A stretch of 64,000 nt of DNA, taken from the NCBI GenBank assembly GCA_029582155.1, contig CM055912.1:2418001-2482000 (forward strand), in the 5' to 3' direction. Below, piece by piece: positions 44,606-57,989 of this stretch. This DNA comes from Panopea generosa. Its lineage: Eukaryota; Mollusca; Bivalvia; Adapedonta; Hiatellidae. Within the stretch, counting starts at the first letter, position 1, and every line of letters begins with the position of its first letter. Made by a program: the position numbers and the translations under genes. The notes beneath the pieces were generated by a model. That model did no database searches, was not told the DNA's origin, and was given only the letters and a program-made list of their open reading frames with translations.

Positions 44606-45155
44606 AAAAAGGAGCGCTTGGTCAAGTTCAAGGACTTCGGACGCAAAAAAGGAGGGTCGTGGGTTTGATCCTCTGCCACGGCCGTTAGTTTAATAATATT
44701 TTATTGCAGGATTCATTATATAATACACAGGTATATAAAAAGTGACATAATAATCATGAAAAAGGGAATTGGGTTGGTCTATAAGTTCTTCCAACATTAG
44801 TTACAGTCCTTCCCACAGCGTTACATGTTACGTTTATTAAACTAAAATGGCGGGGGAAAACAAACAAACGAACGAACGAACGAACGAACGAACGAACGAA
44901 CGAACAAATAAATACTTCAAATTGTAGAAAGCGAAAAAGAGAAAAAAAAAGAATATAAGAAAAATAACATCATCACTACCCCTGCCGTCCCTGCTTGGCT
45001 GCTACCCTCGCCACCCCTGCCCATAACCTGTCACGGTTATGTGTGGTGTCCTTGAGCAAGACACGTTGTTTGAGTATGTTTAGTTCTGGTTCTACCTAGG
45101 AAGACTTTGAGTGTGATGTCACTGGCTTCACAATCGAAGTAAAATTAAAAAAATG
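44606..45155 (+). mobile_element. Family A SINE split by a ~335-bp insert
   Basis: The head GGAGCGCTTGGTCAAGTTC...GTCGTGGGTTTGATCC ends at about 44690. The body resumes at about 45026 with TGTCACGGTTATGTGTGGTG, TTCTACCTAGGAAGACTT and TTCACAATCGAAGTAAAATT. A (CGAA)n-containing sequence lies between. The inserted piece has no recognised termini. Confidence 0.7.
44866..44906 (+). repeat. (CGAA)n microsatellite
   Basis: About nine uninterrupted CGAA units lie inside the insert that splits a SINE. Confidence 0.95.
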
Positions 45156-45883
45156 TAAAACAAATCAAGTTTTATAATTTACATATTTTATTCAATAACA
45201 CACAAGACCGAATGGTCTATCAGTACACATAGAATTTAATCAATTTAAATAAATACCTAATTGTCAATGGCATCAATACAGCAAGGTAGTTCAAGATAAT
45301 ATTTCCAACATTACAAATATTGTTACTCATTTAGATAAATTATAAAACTTAGTAATATTATTTATATGTTCTTTATACAATACTTGCTTAATGTAAAAAA
45401 ATTCAACATTTCACAAATTATCATCTTCTAAGGAGTTGCAAAGTTGACATTTTCGTTCAGATATAGACGTTTTTCTAGTTTGTGTCATCTACCATTTTCT
45501 ATTTCGAGTCGATGTGACAATGTTACTATATACATGATGTACTTGAGAAAAGAGAGTTCAAAACGCATTTAAATATTTATATAAACAGATATATTGGTGA
45601 AGTTTAAAATGTTAAAAATATAATAATTGCATATGACTAAGGTTAACGTGTAAAATACACTACTATGTTGGTGGGTTCAGTCCCAAAACAAGGTTGTGTC
45701 ATAACACATGGTGTAAAATAAGTAAGAGTAAAACAAGCAACATGAATACAGGAATCTAGCAATATTCTTGATAATTATTATAAGTATTGTTGTTGATATA
45801 ATTCTGTTACTATACAGTTATATGTGAAGAATAGAGGAAAAGCTTCGTATTGTCTGTAGAACGGAATCAGCTCTCCCGATTAA
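45156..45883. other. Unassigned AT-rich stretch
   Basis: No supported feature. Confidence 0.5.
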
Positions 45884-45983
45884 GTTCGTTAAAAGTTGGG
45901 AAAGCCCCATTTGAGCACGTTGATTGGTCAGTTTCGTTAAAAATAATGTTGGGAAAACCCCATTTGAGCACATTGATTTGTTC
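45884..45983 (+). repeat. 53-bp direct duplication
   Basis: GTTGGGAAAGCCCCATTTGA and GTTGGGAAAACCCCATTTGA, each followed by GCACGTTGATT or GCACATTGATT, occur 53 bp apart. Frames crossing it (119 codons plus) have no recognised domain. Confidence 0.75.
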
Positions 45984-48600
45984 TCTTGCTATGCATTGCG
46001 GGACAGGCATAGAAGTCTTTGCTTTTTCATTTAGGGTTAATAGCTCTGATAGGAAACACGTCTTTTCGACTCTCAACTTACCCCGGATAGTTTATGCCAT
46101 TGCGCAAAATGTGTTTATTTGTGTATGTTTAATATTGACTCAACCTAGAAAGAACCAAACGCTATTTGTTTTTGCAATTGATTCAAACTTAATTTTGCTT
46201 TTAAACTGATACGATCCACGTTTTACAATTGAGTGTGTTTCTTTCGAAACGGGATGAACACTATTTTGTTTGATAAGGTTTAAGTTTCTCTGAAATATCA
46301 TTGTATTATTGTCCCTCGACATTTGCCTATTTTGTACACTATGTTTTAAAGCCGGTCTTTGTTCAAATTTATTACTTTGATTATTTTCAAACAAGAAATC
46401 GGGGATTGTTTATGTTAATTTGAACATAAACAGACGATGAAAATAGCTTTGTGAAGAGATATGAAAGAGAAAAGTAATAAAACATAAACTTAAAATTATG
46501 TTTATAAGAACATATTATTAAGCTGCATGATAAGAAATAAGGCATCTAAACATTGCATTAATTGCCTGTCTAGATTGTGCTCAAGAGCTATTACAGATAG
46601 GGGAAACAATAGACAGAATGCGTAATGTAATTAAAAGATTTCCTATAAATCTCTCCTAGATGCAGACTTAGCCGGTATTGCAATAATGATTGATATAAAG
46701 ATGCCAAAACAGTATATTGAAAAGGGATATCCAAACCTGGAACATATCAAATGAGTCACGCCATTTTGTTTTGGTTTTGATTTTATCTGTTAAATTTGAA
46801 TTGGCCACACATTGCTAAAATAGTTTAAGTAAAATAGTGAAAGCATTTGTCTGATTTTTACCGATAACTGAAATATTATAGGACAATAAAGACATGTTTT
46901 GATTTTCAGTTTTGACCACCAATATAGTGGTCCATTTAACATGAACATTTTTTTTGAAAATGCGTGAAACTCATGCATGGGAACTTATCTTCCTGTAAAC
47001 TGCCTTCTGTTTTATCAACTGTTTTAAAGTGTGTGTTTCTTGCTATACGATTGTAACCGGTTTGTGATAAATATTTAAATCAATCACAATAAAAAATTAC
47101 TGTCAAACCTGTTTTTAGCAGCTACCCGAGGGAATTAGCAAAAATAACTAAAACTATAAAAATATGACTGTTAAAGACAGTTTGGTGCTTAATAGATGTG
47201 ATTTTCAACACCTATTTGATCGTAGTAAAGTTTCGATATAGGAAATAATATCCAAACATGTTATTGACTAACTCCTGACTGCAGCTAGTAAATAAAAACA
47301 ACATAAACCTTCCCAGCGAAGTCAGCTATCCCCCATCGAACCCAAAATTGATTTAAATTTAACAGTTTCGATATTTTGAGCACGAATCACGCTGGTTTCG
47401 ACCACGAGAAGTTTTTACCGGAGGCTGTGTCTGCTATTTTATATTGACTATAGTGCAAACAACTTTATATAACAAATACATATTGTTAGTATTTCAATTG
47501 TAAACCTTTACACAGCAAACAAAATTAATGCTCATTTGGTATTACTTATTTATGACAGTTGAATGATTCTATATATAAATGTTTACAAGCAGCTGTTGCT
47601 TTAGAAATGCGTTCTACTTCTTCTAACATTAAGCGTATTTATTTTAAAACAATATGTTACATTTATATCCGTATTACCAAACAGACCAAGATTCATGGCA
47701 TAATCCAGTAATTGTAACTTGCCGATCCAGTCCATCGAAACACTATATACTAATCAATTCAGCTGTAATGTAACTACTATCCTTAGCAATCGAGTTTTTC
47801 ACGTCCTCTGCGCTAAATCGCCCTCTAATTAATTAAATGCCATGTCTTGGGGTGGCTGTGTTAAACCCCCTAACTATTCATATAGCGATCACTTGTTACA
47901 GTATTCATTTTACTAAAATTAGAAACAGAAACGCCTTTGTTCGTCATTTTTGTTTATACGTTTAACCAAATGACATGCTATCGTTTTGTAAACTGTCATA
48001 ATGATTGGCTCATCAATCAGAAATAGCATATATTTCATACTACTGGAAAAAAGGAATTTCAGAATGTAGCACATTATTTTATGACCGATAAAAAGGAAAC
48101 TATTGTGTACTATGGTTAACAATGATATATTGATAAATGGAGAGTGTCAGGGTCATGTGATGCTATTCAATGTTGTGTTGTGACGTTTAACTGGTAGTCA
48201 ATTAATGGCGAGATACAAGGGTAGTATTTCCATGCTATCTAAGTTAATTTTATTGTCTTCCAAGACAGTATATTATTATTTCAATTTGCAAAATTACCAA
48301 ACAATTTACTAAACATTTTGGTATGTAGTATGACGATATAGTAGATGCCTATTGAGTTAATAGCTAGAAAAACCTTTTCAGTTAATTGAAAAAAAAAACG
48401 ACTATTAAAATATTCTATTGAGAGAAACAATAATGTTAACAACCGCGATCAGGTATAACAAGTCGATTTTATAAAAAAAGATGTCTTAAATGTAATATTT
48501 GTTAATTGAAACACGCATAAAGGTAGGCGGTTCCATACCCAATTTTAAACATTTGGTAACTTTTATAGCTCATAAATGCAGTCGTTAAAATTGTGCTTAT
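45984..48600. other. Unassigned AT-rich stretch
   Basis: No ordered repeat, RNA gene or supported exon. Confidence 0.5.
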
Positions 48601-48639
48601 GCTGAATGGTTTGCTGTTGCTGTATGGTATTTAAATAAC

Positions 48640-48722
48640 TGCAGCAACAACAACAACAACACCAATCAAAAACAACATCAAACAACAACATCAAGGGCCT
48701 TTAAACAACAACAACAACAAAT
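48640..48722 (+). repeat. CAA-rich simple sequence
   Basis: Interrupted CAACAACAA runs on both sides of a short unique segment. Element D starts with the complementary GTTGTTG run, so this may be a remnant of an opposite-strand copy. Confidence 0.6.
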
Positions 48723-48839
48723 AATATATTTGCCATATCGACAAATTTGATCCAAAACAAACATCGATTCATTTAATGGAACCATTGTTTATAATAAATC
48801 CTACCAATAATACTAAATCACCAAAGTTCATACCGTATG

Positions 48840-49505
48840 TACATGGTATGTTACACCATCCTGTTACATTGTACCGACATACCTAGACATATCCTCTAAA
48901 TGCTGAGCGCAGACACATGGTATGGTATCCCGCCCTGTCACATTATACTGATACCGGGGCTGACCAGACCTTGAAATTTCCCCTAAATGCTAAGTGCAGA
49001 CTCATGGTATGGTATCCCACCCTGTCACATTATACTGATACCGGGGCTGACCAGACCTTGAAATTTCCCCTAAATGCTAAGTGCAGACTCATGGTATGGT
49101 ATCCCACCCTGTCACATTATACTGATACCGGGGCTGACCAGACCTTGAAATTTCCCCTCAATGCTAAGTGCAGACTCATGGTATGGTATCCCGCCCTGTC
49201 ACATTATACTGATACCGGGGCTGACCAGACCTTGAAATTTCCCCTCAATGCTAAGTGCAGACTCATGGTATGGTATCCCACCCTGTCACATTATACTGAT
49301 ACCGGGGCTGACCAGACATTGAAATTTCCCCTAAATGCTAAGTGCAGACTCATGGTATGATACCCCACCCAGTCATATTATACTGACACCGGGGCGACCA
49401 GACCTACAAATATTCTCTAAATGTTGAGCGCAGAAGACACCTGGCATGATACCCCATCCAGTCACATTATACTGACACCGGGCCGACCAGACCTAGAAAT
49501 GGACA
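48840..49505 (+). repeat. 87-bp minisatellite sharing its core with element D array
   Basis: Five near-identical units plus degenerate edge units. The unit contains CAGACTCATGGTATGGTATC, CTGTCACATTATACTGATAC, CGGGGCTGACCAGACCTTG and CCCCTAAATGCTAAGTG. The first two stretches match the 69-bp unit at 12281-13275; the rest does not. The 87-bp period keeps a 147-codon plus frame open, which I regard as non-coding. Confidence 0.92.
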
Positions 49506-50020
49506 AACAAAGTCACGTGGTCAGTGGGTGGAACGATTGTCATTTTCGCGTCAGGTCAATTGAGTTTAAATAGGAGAAAACTGCCGGCCATGGGATCGCG
49601 TTGATATTTGCAAAGATGTTCTTGGATTTTGAATGCTTTAGTACAATAATTTATGATGCTAATTTATTTAACAGGATTTTGGTTTGACTGAAAAAGATAA
49701 ATAAGTTTGAACAGTAATAAACCACCCTCCATACGTATACGTACATGTGTTTGTACATAACACATGATAAAACATGTGCTGTTTTATTATAAATGGATAA
49801 TAAATATTATTGCTGTTCCACACCGACATTAACTGCGATCATTTTACATAATAATAATTATTTAAACCGATAAAAACGGATTCTTCTTCTTGGCACGTGA
49901 CCACATTTAGCAATGAATTTGGAGTATATAACTATTATCCGTGGATAGAATTTTAACATAAACAATGTAATGTGACTTTTAAGCTATGTAAAACGTAAAC
50001 AGCGGGATCCGACAATAATA
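49506..50020. other. Unassigned AT-rich stretch
   Basis: No supported feature. Confidence 0.5.
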
Positions 50021-50022
50021 TT

Positions 50023-50210
50023 GTGGAGCGCATGGTCCAGTGGTAGAGCATGTCTAGATTGGAGGGTTGTGGGTTCGATACTCCGGCGCTGTTTTATATG
50101 GTGTCCTTGAGTAACCCCTTTCCGTTACTGTTTAGTACTGGTCTACGTGAGTGATGAGTATAAAGTGTCATAACGTGTTTCACGATCGAAGTAAAATTAA
50201 ATAAATTAAA
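50023..50210 (+). mobile_element. Family A SINE, full-length copy
   Basis: GTGGAGCGCATGGTCCAGTG, a good B box in TGTGGGTTCGATACTCC, TGGTGTCCTTGAGTAACCC, TTAGTACTGGTCTACGTGAG and TGTTTCACGATCGAAGTAAA, ending AAATAAATTAAA. TTGTGG occurs both at the start and just before the B box; this is the pair of short repeats that bound the 41-bp unit at 8275-11085. Confidence 0.88.
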
Positions 50211-50339
50211 ACTAATATTGTAACACAGAACAGAAATAATTAGATTTTTGTGCAAAAAAGAACACAGGTAACTTGTATTGTATAACTGCTATTGAAATTA
50301 AATTTATGCATGATTACACATAAAATAATTTACGCCAAA

Positions 50340-53300
50340 GAACATAACAATTATGGCCATGCACATATAGTATTACATAACAATTACGGCCATGCGCATG
50401 TAGTATTACATAACAAATATGGCCATGCGCATGTAGTATTACATAATAATTATAGCCATGTGCATGTTGTATTACATAACAATTATAGCCATGCGCATGT
50501 AGTATTACATAACAAATATGGCCATGCGCATGTAGTATTACATAACAATTATAGCCATGTGCATGTAGTATTACATAACAATTACGGCCATGCGCATGTA
50601 GTATTACATAACAATTATAGCTATGCGCATGTAGTATTATATAACAATTACGGACATGTGCATGAAGTATTACATAACAGTTATGGTCATGCGCATGTAG
50701 TATTACATAACAGTTATGGCAATGCGCATGAAGTATTACATAACAGTTATGGCAATGTGCATGTAGTATTACATAACAGTTATGGCCATGCGCATGTAGT
50801 ATTACATAATAGTTATGGCCATGCGCATGTAGTATAACATACCAATTACGGCCATGCGAATGAAGTATTACATAACAATTACGGCCATGCGAATGTAGTA
50901 TTACATAACAATTATAGCCATGCGCATGTAGTATTACATTACAATTACGGCTATGCGCATGAAGTATTACATAAAACTTATAACATGTGCATGTAGTATT
51001 ACATAACAATTATAGCCATGCGCATGTAGTATTACATAACAATTACGGCCATGCGCAAAAAGTATTACATAACAATTATGGCAATGCGCATGCAGTATTA
51101 CATAACAATTATGGCCATGCGCATGCAGTATTACATAACAATTACGGCCATGCCAATGAAGTATTACATAACAATTATAGCCATGCGCATGCAGTATTAC
51201 ATAACAATTACGGCCATGCAGATGTAGTATTACATAACAATTATGGCCATGTGCATGCAGTATTACATAACAATTACGGCCATGCGGATGTAGTATTACA
51301 TAACAATTATAGCGATGCGCATGAAGTATTACATAACAATTATAGCGATGCACATGTATTATAACATAACAATTATAGCCATGCGCATGTAGTATTACAT
51401 AACAATTACGGCCATGCGCATGTAGTATAACACAACAATTACGGCCATGCACTTGTAGTATTACATAACAATTATAACGATGCACATGTAGGATATCATA
51501 ACAATAACGGCCATGTGCATGTAGTATTACATAACAATTATAGCCATGCACATGTAGTATAACATAACAATTATAACGATGCACTTGTAGTATTACATAA
51601 CAATTACGGCCATGCGCATGTAGTATAACATAACAATTATAGCGATGCGCATGTAGTATTACATAACAATTATAACGATGCGCATGTAGTATTACATAAC
51701 AATTATAGCGATGCGCATGTAGTATTACATAACAATTATAGCGATGCGCATGTAGTATTACATAACAATTATAGCGATGCGCATGTAGTATAACATAACA
51801 ATTATAGCGATGCGCATGTAGTATTACATAACAATTATAGCGATGTGCATGTAGTATTACATAACAATTATAACGATGCGCATGTAGTATTACATAACAA
51901 TTATAGCCATGCGCATGTAGTATTACATAACAATTATAGCGATGCGCATGTAGTATTACATAACAATTATAGCGATGCGCATGTAGTATAACATAACAAT
52001 TATAGCCATGCGCATGAAGTATTACATAACAATTATAGCGATGCGCATGTAGTATAACATAACAATTATAGCCATGCGCATGTAGTATAACATAACAATT
52101 ATAGCGATGCGCATGTAGTATTACATAACAATCGCGGCCATGCGCATGTAGTATAACATAACAATTATGGCGATGCGCATGCAGTATGACATAACAATTA
52201 CGGCCATGCGCATGTAGTATTACATAACAATTATGGCGATGCGCATGTAGTATTACATAACAATTACGGCCATGCGCATGTAGTATAACATAACAATTAT
52301 GGCGATGCGCATGTAGTTTGACATAACAATTATAACGATGCGCATGTAGTATTACATAACAATTACGGCCATGTGCATGTAGTATAACATAACAATCACG
52401 GCCATGCGCATGTAGTATTACATAACAATTATGGCGATGCGCATGTAGTATTACATAACAATTACGGCCATGTGCATGTAGTATAACATAACAATCACGG
52501 CCATGCGCATATAGTATTACATAACAATTACGGCCATGCGCATGTAGTATAACACAACAATTATGGCGATGCGCATGTAGTTTGACATAACAATTATAAC
52601 GATGCGCATGTAGTATTACATAACAATTACGGCCATGTGCATGTAGTATAACACAACAATTACGGCCATGCGCTTGTAGTATAACATAACAATTATAGCG
52701 ATGCGCATGTAGTATTACATAACAATTATAACGATGCGCATGTAGTATTACATAACAATTACGGCCATGTGCATGTAGTATAACATAACAATTATAGCGA
52801 TGCGCATGTAGTATTACATAACAATTATAGCCATGCGCTTGTAGTATTACATAACAATTATAACGATGCGCTTGTAGTATGACATAACAATTACGGCCAT
52901 GTGCATGTAGTATAACATAACAATTACGGAACATGCGCATGTAGTATGACATAACAATTATAGCGATGCGCATGTAGTATGACATAACAATTACGACGAT
53001 GCGCATGTAGTATTGCATAACAATTATAGCGATGCGCATGTAGTATTACATAACAATTACGGCCATGTGCATGTAGTATAACATAACAATTATGGCGATG
53101 CGCATGTAGTATGACATAACAATTACGGCGATGCGCATGAAGTATGACATAACAATTACGGCGATGCGCATGTAGTATTACATAACAATTACGGCCATGT
53201 GCATGTAGTATAACATAACAATTATGGCGATGCGCATGTAGTATGACATAACAATTACGGCGATGCGCATGTAGTATGACATAACAATTATGGCGATGCG

Positions 53301-54670
53301 CATGTAGTATGACATAACAATTACGGCGATGCGCATGTAGTATTGCATTACAATTATAGCGATGCGCATGTAGTATTACATAACAATTATGGCGATGTGC
53401 ATGTAGTATTACATAACAATTACGCCGATGCGCATGTAGTTTGACATAACAATTATAACGATGCGCATGTAGTATTACATAACAATTACGGCCATGCGAA
53501 TGTAGTATAACATAACAATTACAGCCATATGCATGTAGTATTACATAGCAATTATAACGATGCGCATGTAGTATTACATAACAATTATAGCGATGCGCAT
53601 GTAGTATTACATAACAATTTTAACGATGCGCATGTAGTATTACATAACAATTATAGCGATGCGCATGTAGTATTACATTACAATTATGGCCATGCGCATA
53701 CAGTATTACATAACAATTATAGCAATGCGCATGTAGTATTACATTACAATTATAGCGATGCGCATGTAGTATTATATAACAATAATGGCCATGCGCATAC
53801 AGTATTACATAACAATTACGGCCATGCGCATGAAGTATTACATAACAATTATAGCCATGTGCATGTTGTATTACATAACAATTACGGCCATGCGCATGAA
53901 GTATTACATAACAATTATAGCCATGTGCATGTAGTATTACATAACAATTATAACCTTGCGCATGAAATATTATATAACAATTATAGCCATGTGCATGTAG
54001 TATTACCTAACAATTATGGCCATGTAAATGTAGTATTACATAACAATTATGGACGTGCACATGTAGTATTACATAACAATTATGGACATGCACATGTAGT
54101 ATTACATAACAATTATGGACGTGCACATGTAGTATTACATAACAACTATGGACATGCACATGAAGTATTACATAGCAATTATGGACATGCACATGTAGTA
54201 TTACATAACAACTATGGACATGCACATGTAGTATTACATAACAATTATGGCCGTGCACATGTAGTATTACATAACAATTATGGCCGTGCACATGTAGTAT
54301 TACATAACAATTATGGACATGCACATGTAGTATTACATAGCAATTATGGACGTGCACATGTAGTATTACATAACAACTATGGACATGCACATGCAGTATT
54401 ACATAGCAATTATGGACATGCACATGTAGTATTACATAACAACTATGGACATGCACATGTAGTATTACATAACAATTATGGCCGTGCACATGTAGTATTA
54501 CATAACAACTATGGACATGCACATGTAGTATTACATAGCAATTATGGACATGCACATGTAGTATTACATAGCAATTATGGACATGCACATGCAGTATTAC
54601 ATAACAATTATGGCCATGCACATGTAGTATTTCATAATAATTATAGCTATGTACATGTTGTATTACAATG
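50340..54670 (+). repeat. 33-bp minisatellite, ~131 units
   Basis: The unit is AACAATTATGGCCATGCGCA followed by TGTAGTATTACAT. Three subtypes dominate in turn: GGCCATGCGCATG (to ~51640), AGCGATGCGCATG (~51640-53800) and GGACATGCACATG or GGACGTGCACATG (~54040-54620). CATGCGCATG is a perfect 10-bp palindrome, and CATGCGCATGTA alternates purine and pyrimidine. The period is 11 codons, so frames of 690 codons (minus, 50967-53039) and 397 codons (plus, 53529-54722) stay open. Both strands are equally open and stops appear wherever TATTACAT becomes TATAACAT, so I see no coding selection. Confidence 0.95.
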
Positions 54671-54997
54671 CAACTTTATATATAGGAATTATTACCTCTC
54701 TTTAAAAACACTTGCGGTATAGTCCTCAAATAGTATAACTTTAACGTATTGATGTAACTGCAATAAATCAGTTTTACTCCCACAAACATTTAACTATTAC
54801 CCCCACCCCAGTATGAACATCTGACATATTCAATGAATTATTACCGAATTTTATAAGATAAAATAATATTTTATACACATTAACATGAATAATAACAATA
54901 CAAATAGTTGTATAAAGCGCGTAAATTGGTTTATAACATTAGCCAGATCCATCCCAAAAACGAAAAAGCAAATTTTAATGAAAATTAATATTTATAC

Positions 54998-55213
54998 AAA
55001 TACGGCAGTATGCACATGTATATGAAAGTGCGAAAAGCGTACCAGTGTCACAGTGCGTGTATGTGTGTAGTATGAAACGCATACATGTATGGAAGTAAAC
55101 ACATGTATGGCGTAAAATGCACACACATTTGGCAGTATGCACATGTGCATGGCGTAAAACGCACAAAAATATGACATTATGTGCATGGCGTAAAACGCAC
55201 ACAAATCTGCATT
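54998..55213 (+). repeat. Degenerate ~40-bp repeat with ATGGCGTAAAACGCACA
   Basis: ATGGCGTAAAATGCACACAC, GCATGGCGTAAAACGCACAA and GCATGGCGTAAAACGCACAC recur, with GGCAGTATGCACATGT between them. Two overlapping minus frames arise from the repeat and are not genes. Confidence 0.75.
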
Positions 55214-55404
55214 TTGCTCACCTGACTTAAATTGTTTTAGACATTTTATGATAAAAGATGGGTGTATATAGAAATTGGTATTCTAAACCTTCAGAAACAA
55301 CCTTAACTATACACATCTGTTAGAAATAGATAGACATGATCTCAGTAAGTATAGCTGGAAGTTATTACATATAAATTGAATGAAAGCTAGTTGCTTTTTA
55401 GTGC

Positions 55405-55570
55405 AATGCCGTCTGTTATTTAAATCAGTGTGAAGCAAACGACCGGGAAAGAAATGTAGTTAAACTTTATCACGCCGGTCTGTACATTTATTATCAAAAA
55501 GCTCAAAGAAATAAAATAAATCACGCTAGCAGTTTAGAACTAGCACTTACCGTGTAATGATCCTATTGAT
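55405..55570 (+). repeat. Dispersed repeat C, third copy
   Basis: CCGTCTGTTATTTAAATCAG, GTTAAACTTTATCACG and GGTCTGTACATTTATTAT align with 28705-28800. Confidence 0.5.
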
Positions 55571-55883
55571 ATTTAACCTTTTTTATGTTCAACGCTTAAT
55601 CTGTTTTACAGGCGATTTGACTGATGCTGAGTTTTGAATTTTAGACGTTTTGTGTTATTTCACCTTGTTTGCCATTGAATTAATTTGTAATGCGAGGAAA
55701 ATATCGAGCTTCTATCTAAATGACGTCATTTATTCATAAGAAGTTATGTTATCTCGCCAAGCTGACGTCATACGAGAACTGATGACGCAGTGTAGTTTAT
55801 AGTTAAGTATTATTATTAAAAAACGTTGATTTCAAAGATGCTACTTTAAAGTTTATTAACTTATTTCATTTGAATAAATCTAC

Positions 55884-56090
55884 GCGGCGGAGCAATCCAC
55901 AGCGATCTCAAGATGTTGCGCCTCCCGCTGTTGAGGTCTCGGATTTGTGCACAGAGTGGCTCAGTATGTATGATGTCTTTGAGCCAGATACTTTATTTGC
56001 ACATGTATATAACTGGATCTACTCAGGAAGACTTCGAGCGTGACTTATTGCAATAACTTGTTTCACAAACAAGGTAAATTTCTACCTCTA
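55884..56090 (+). mobile_element. Family A SINE, diverged copy
   Basis: The 3' half, AACTGGATCTACTCAGGAAG, ACTTCGAGCG and CTTGTTTCACAAACAAGG, matches the family A tail. The head (GGCGGAGCAATCCACAGCG, GAGGTCTCGGATTTGTGC) is badly eroded. Confidence 0.6.
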
Positions 56091-56394
56091 CCATTAAAAC
56101 TGTATGCCATATATTACACCAATGTGTTGCAAGGACGTTAAAAACTAGTTGTATTACACTATTCCCTGATATCAAACAACAACACGCTAATCTGGTGAAT
56201 TCCAAATATCCAAATAAGACGATAACTATGCAGTTTGTTCATCTTACTTGATACATAGTTTATCATCTTAGACCATCACAGAAATAATCCAGTTTCTGAC
56301 ACATCATCTGAAGCTTGATAAGGTGATTAAGACATTTTAGATTCGTGTTAATCATATAAAAAAACAACATACGATATATGAAACGCGGCGATGT

Positions 56395-56535
56395 GGAACA
56401 TAAATAGCTTCAAAAATGTTGTGAGACAGTTTGCCAGTTACTTGCGGAAAGACGGTGGTTCTACTCAGATTCTTTCCGAGGTTTTCCTCCACCAATATAA
56501 CACTGGATATGCCAAATATTATAGTGATCCCGGCT
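56395..56535 (+). mobile_element. Family G SINE, partial copy
   Basis: GTTTGCCAGTTACTTGCGGA and TTTTCCTCCACCAATATAAC match the core of the complete element at 57990-58230. The tRNA-like head is missing. Confidence 0.65.
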
Positions 56536-56539
56536 AGCG

Positions 56540-57420
56540 GGTAACCCACACCCCATAACAAGGGTTGTCAGTAAGGTAAAAACACTGCTCTCTATGTACA
56601 CTGTATATTCCACTGATAAGATAGTAAATAACAGAAACAAACATCTCTGAAATCTACAAATACATCTTACGAAACATATAAAACACATATACTAAAATTA
56701 TATTTATAGTATCACAGATTGCTTAATTTTATGCTTTATATTTAAAGAGTCTAATTTTTCTACCATCGTCACATCACATCTCTATTCCATCATCATCTCT
56801 ATCTCTCCTGCACATCTTGTTTATATAATTTTTTTATTAGAAAAAGTACCTTTAACATTTAAAATAACAACAATACAGTTTTCATACAGACAGTTGTTTC
56901 AAGCATCTAGCATATTTACCTTATAAATATGATATATATGATAACAGTATTTATATTCGCTGTTCAACTTTCTATTACTTAAAAGAATTAATACATATAA
57001 AATGTTCCCAGCCGATATACGGACACATCCATATCAATACAGACAGGCGCATTTGGGTATTTACAATATACACAGTAACACATATAGAGTCAGTTTTCCA
57101 CATCAGACAGTTAATTTATGACTACTGTGAAACTTGCAGCTTGCAAATTAAATGAATTATTGAAGGAAATATGATATGAACTAAGGCGATGCCGCCTTTT
57201 TGGTCGAACTTCAATTTTATAAGTATAGTAAACAAACAAATACTAACTGAACTTTATAGTACATGTGTTATATGTTTAGGATAACGTTGCAGTTGTTTCC
57301 ATTGTATATTTAAAAACAATTTCAGAAACTCTTGACATGTGTTTTTCTACTGTTATTAATGTTTCTTGTATAATATATATGTCACAGTGTGTACATAAAC
57401 TGTTAGGAAAGATATATATG
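56540..57420. other. Unassigned AT-rich stretch
   Basis: No supported feature. Confidence 0.45.
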
Positions 57421-57425
57421 TCAAC

Positions 57426-57502
57426 GGTCTGGTTAGCTCAGTCGGTTGAGCAATTGTCCTGTAAGTGAAAGGTCCCGGATTCGAGTCCGCAATGGCAGCA
57501 TA
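57426..57502 (+). mobile_element. tRNA-like sequence, probably a pseudo-tRNA or SINE head
   Basis: GGTTAGCTCAGTCGGTTGAGC is a good D arm/A box and GATTCGAGTCC (57478-57488) a good B box. The anticodon stem does not pair and the acceptor ends do not match, so a working tRNA is unlikely. Confidence 0.55.
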
Positions 57503-57989
57503 TTCTTCTTGTCTTGTTACATAAACATTATACATGTCTATACTATAGTTTACACTGTGCAGATAGCCAGTATGTATTTTTACTGGGGTTTCAAAACAAT
57601 TTCAAAACAGACCTAGAAGACATAGGAACCAATCTCAGCACAGCCACTGTCATTCTGTAAGTAACCTTAAATTTCTCACAAAATGTTTTTAAAATACTGG
57701 AGCGAGGATTGATCCGACAACTTCAGCAGTGAGAAGTAAGTGGTAATTTGACAACAACACTATGGACAACTCTGCCACCGAAGGAACCATTTGTATAATT
57801 CTAAACATACAAGCTGCATACAATATATCATTAAAATTGAGCTTACAGTTTCTAAGAAGAAGACGACGAAAAAGCCAATTGTTTACGGACGCATAATGAC
57901 GGACAAAAGGTCCCTTCAGACAAAGTCTCATGTGACCTAAAAACACCGAGATTAAAGTTGAGGGCATTATGGCAGATTAAATGCATTTA
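57503..57989. other. Unassigned stretch
   Basis: A 92-codon minus frame (57689-57967) has no recognised domain; otherwise nothing is seen. Confidence 0.4.

Noticed and set aside
48917-49360. A 147-codon plus frame of 29-residue repeats
   Set aside because: 87-bp period; the sequence shares a non-coding core with a dispersed element.
50967-53039. A 690-codon minus frame with a CYVILHAH-type repeat
   Set aside because: The 33-bp period is a multiple of three. The plus strand is also open over 397 codons nearby, stops arise by single changes, and no start context, splice site or unique domain is present.
53529-54722. A 397-codon plus frame repeating HNNYGHAHVVL
   Set aside because: Same minisatellite; an antifreeze- or silk-like repeat protein was considered, but there is no signal peptide or unique terminus and the opposite strand is equally open.
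57426-57502. Functional tRNA gene
   Set aside because: Good A and B boxes, but the anticodon stem and acceptor arm do not pair.
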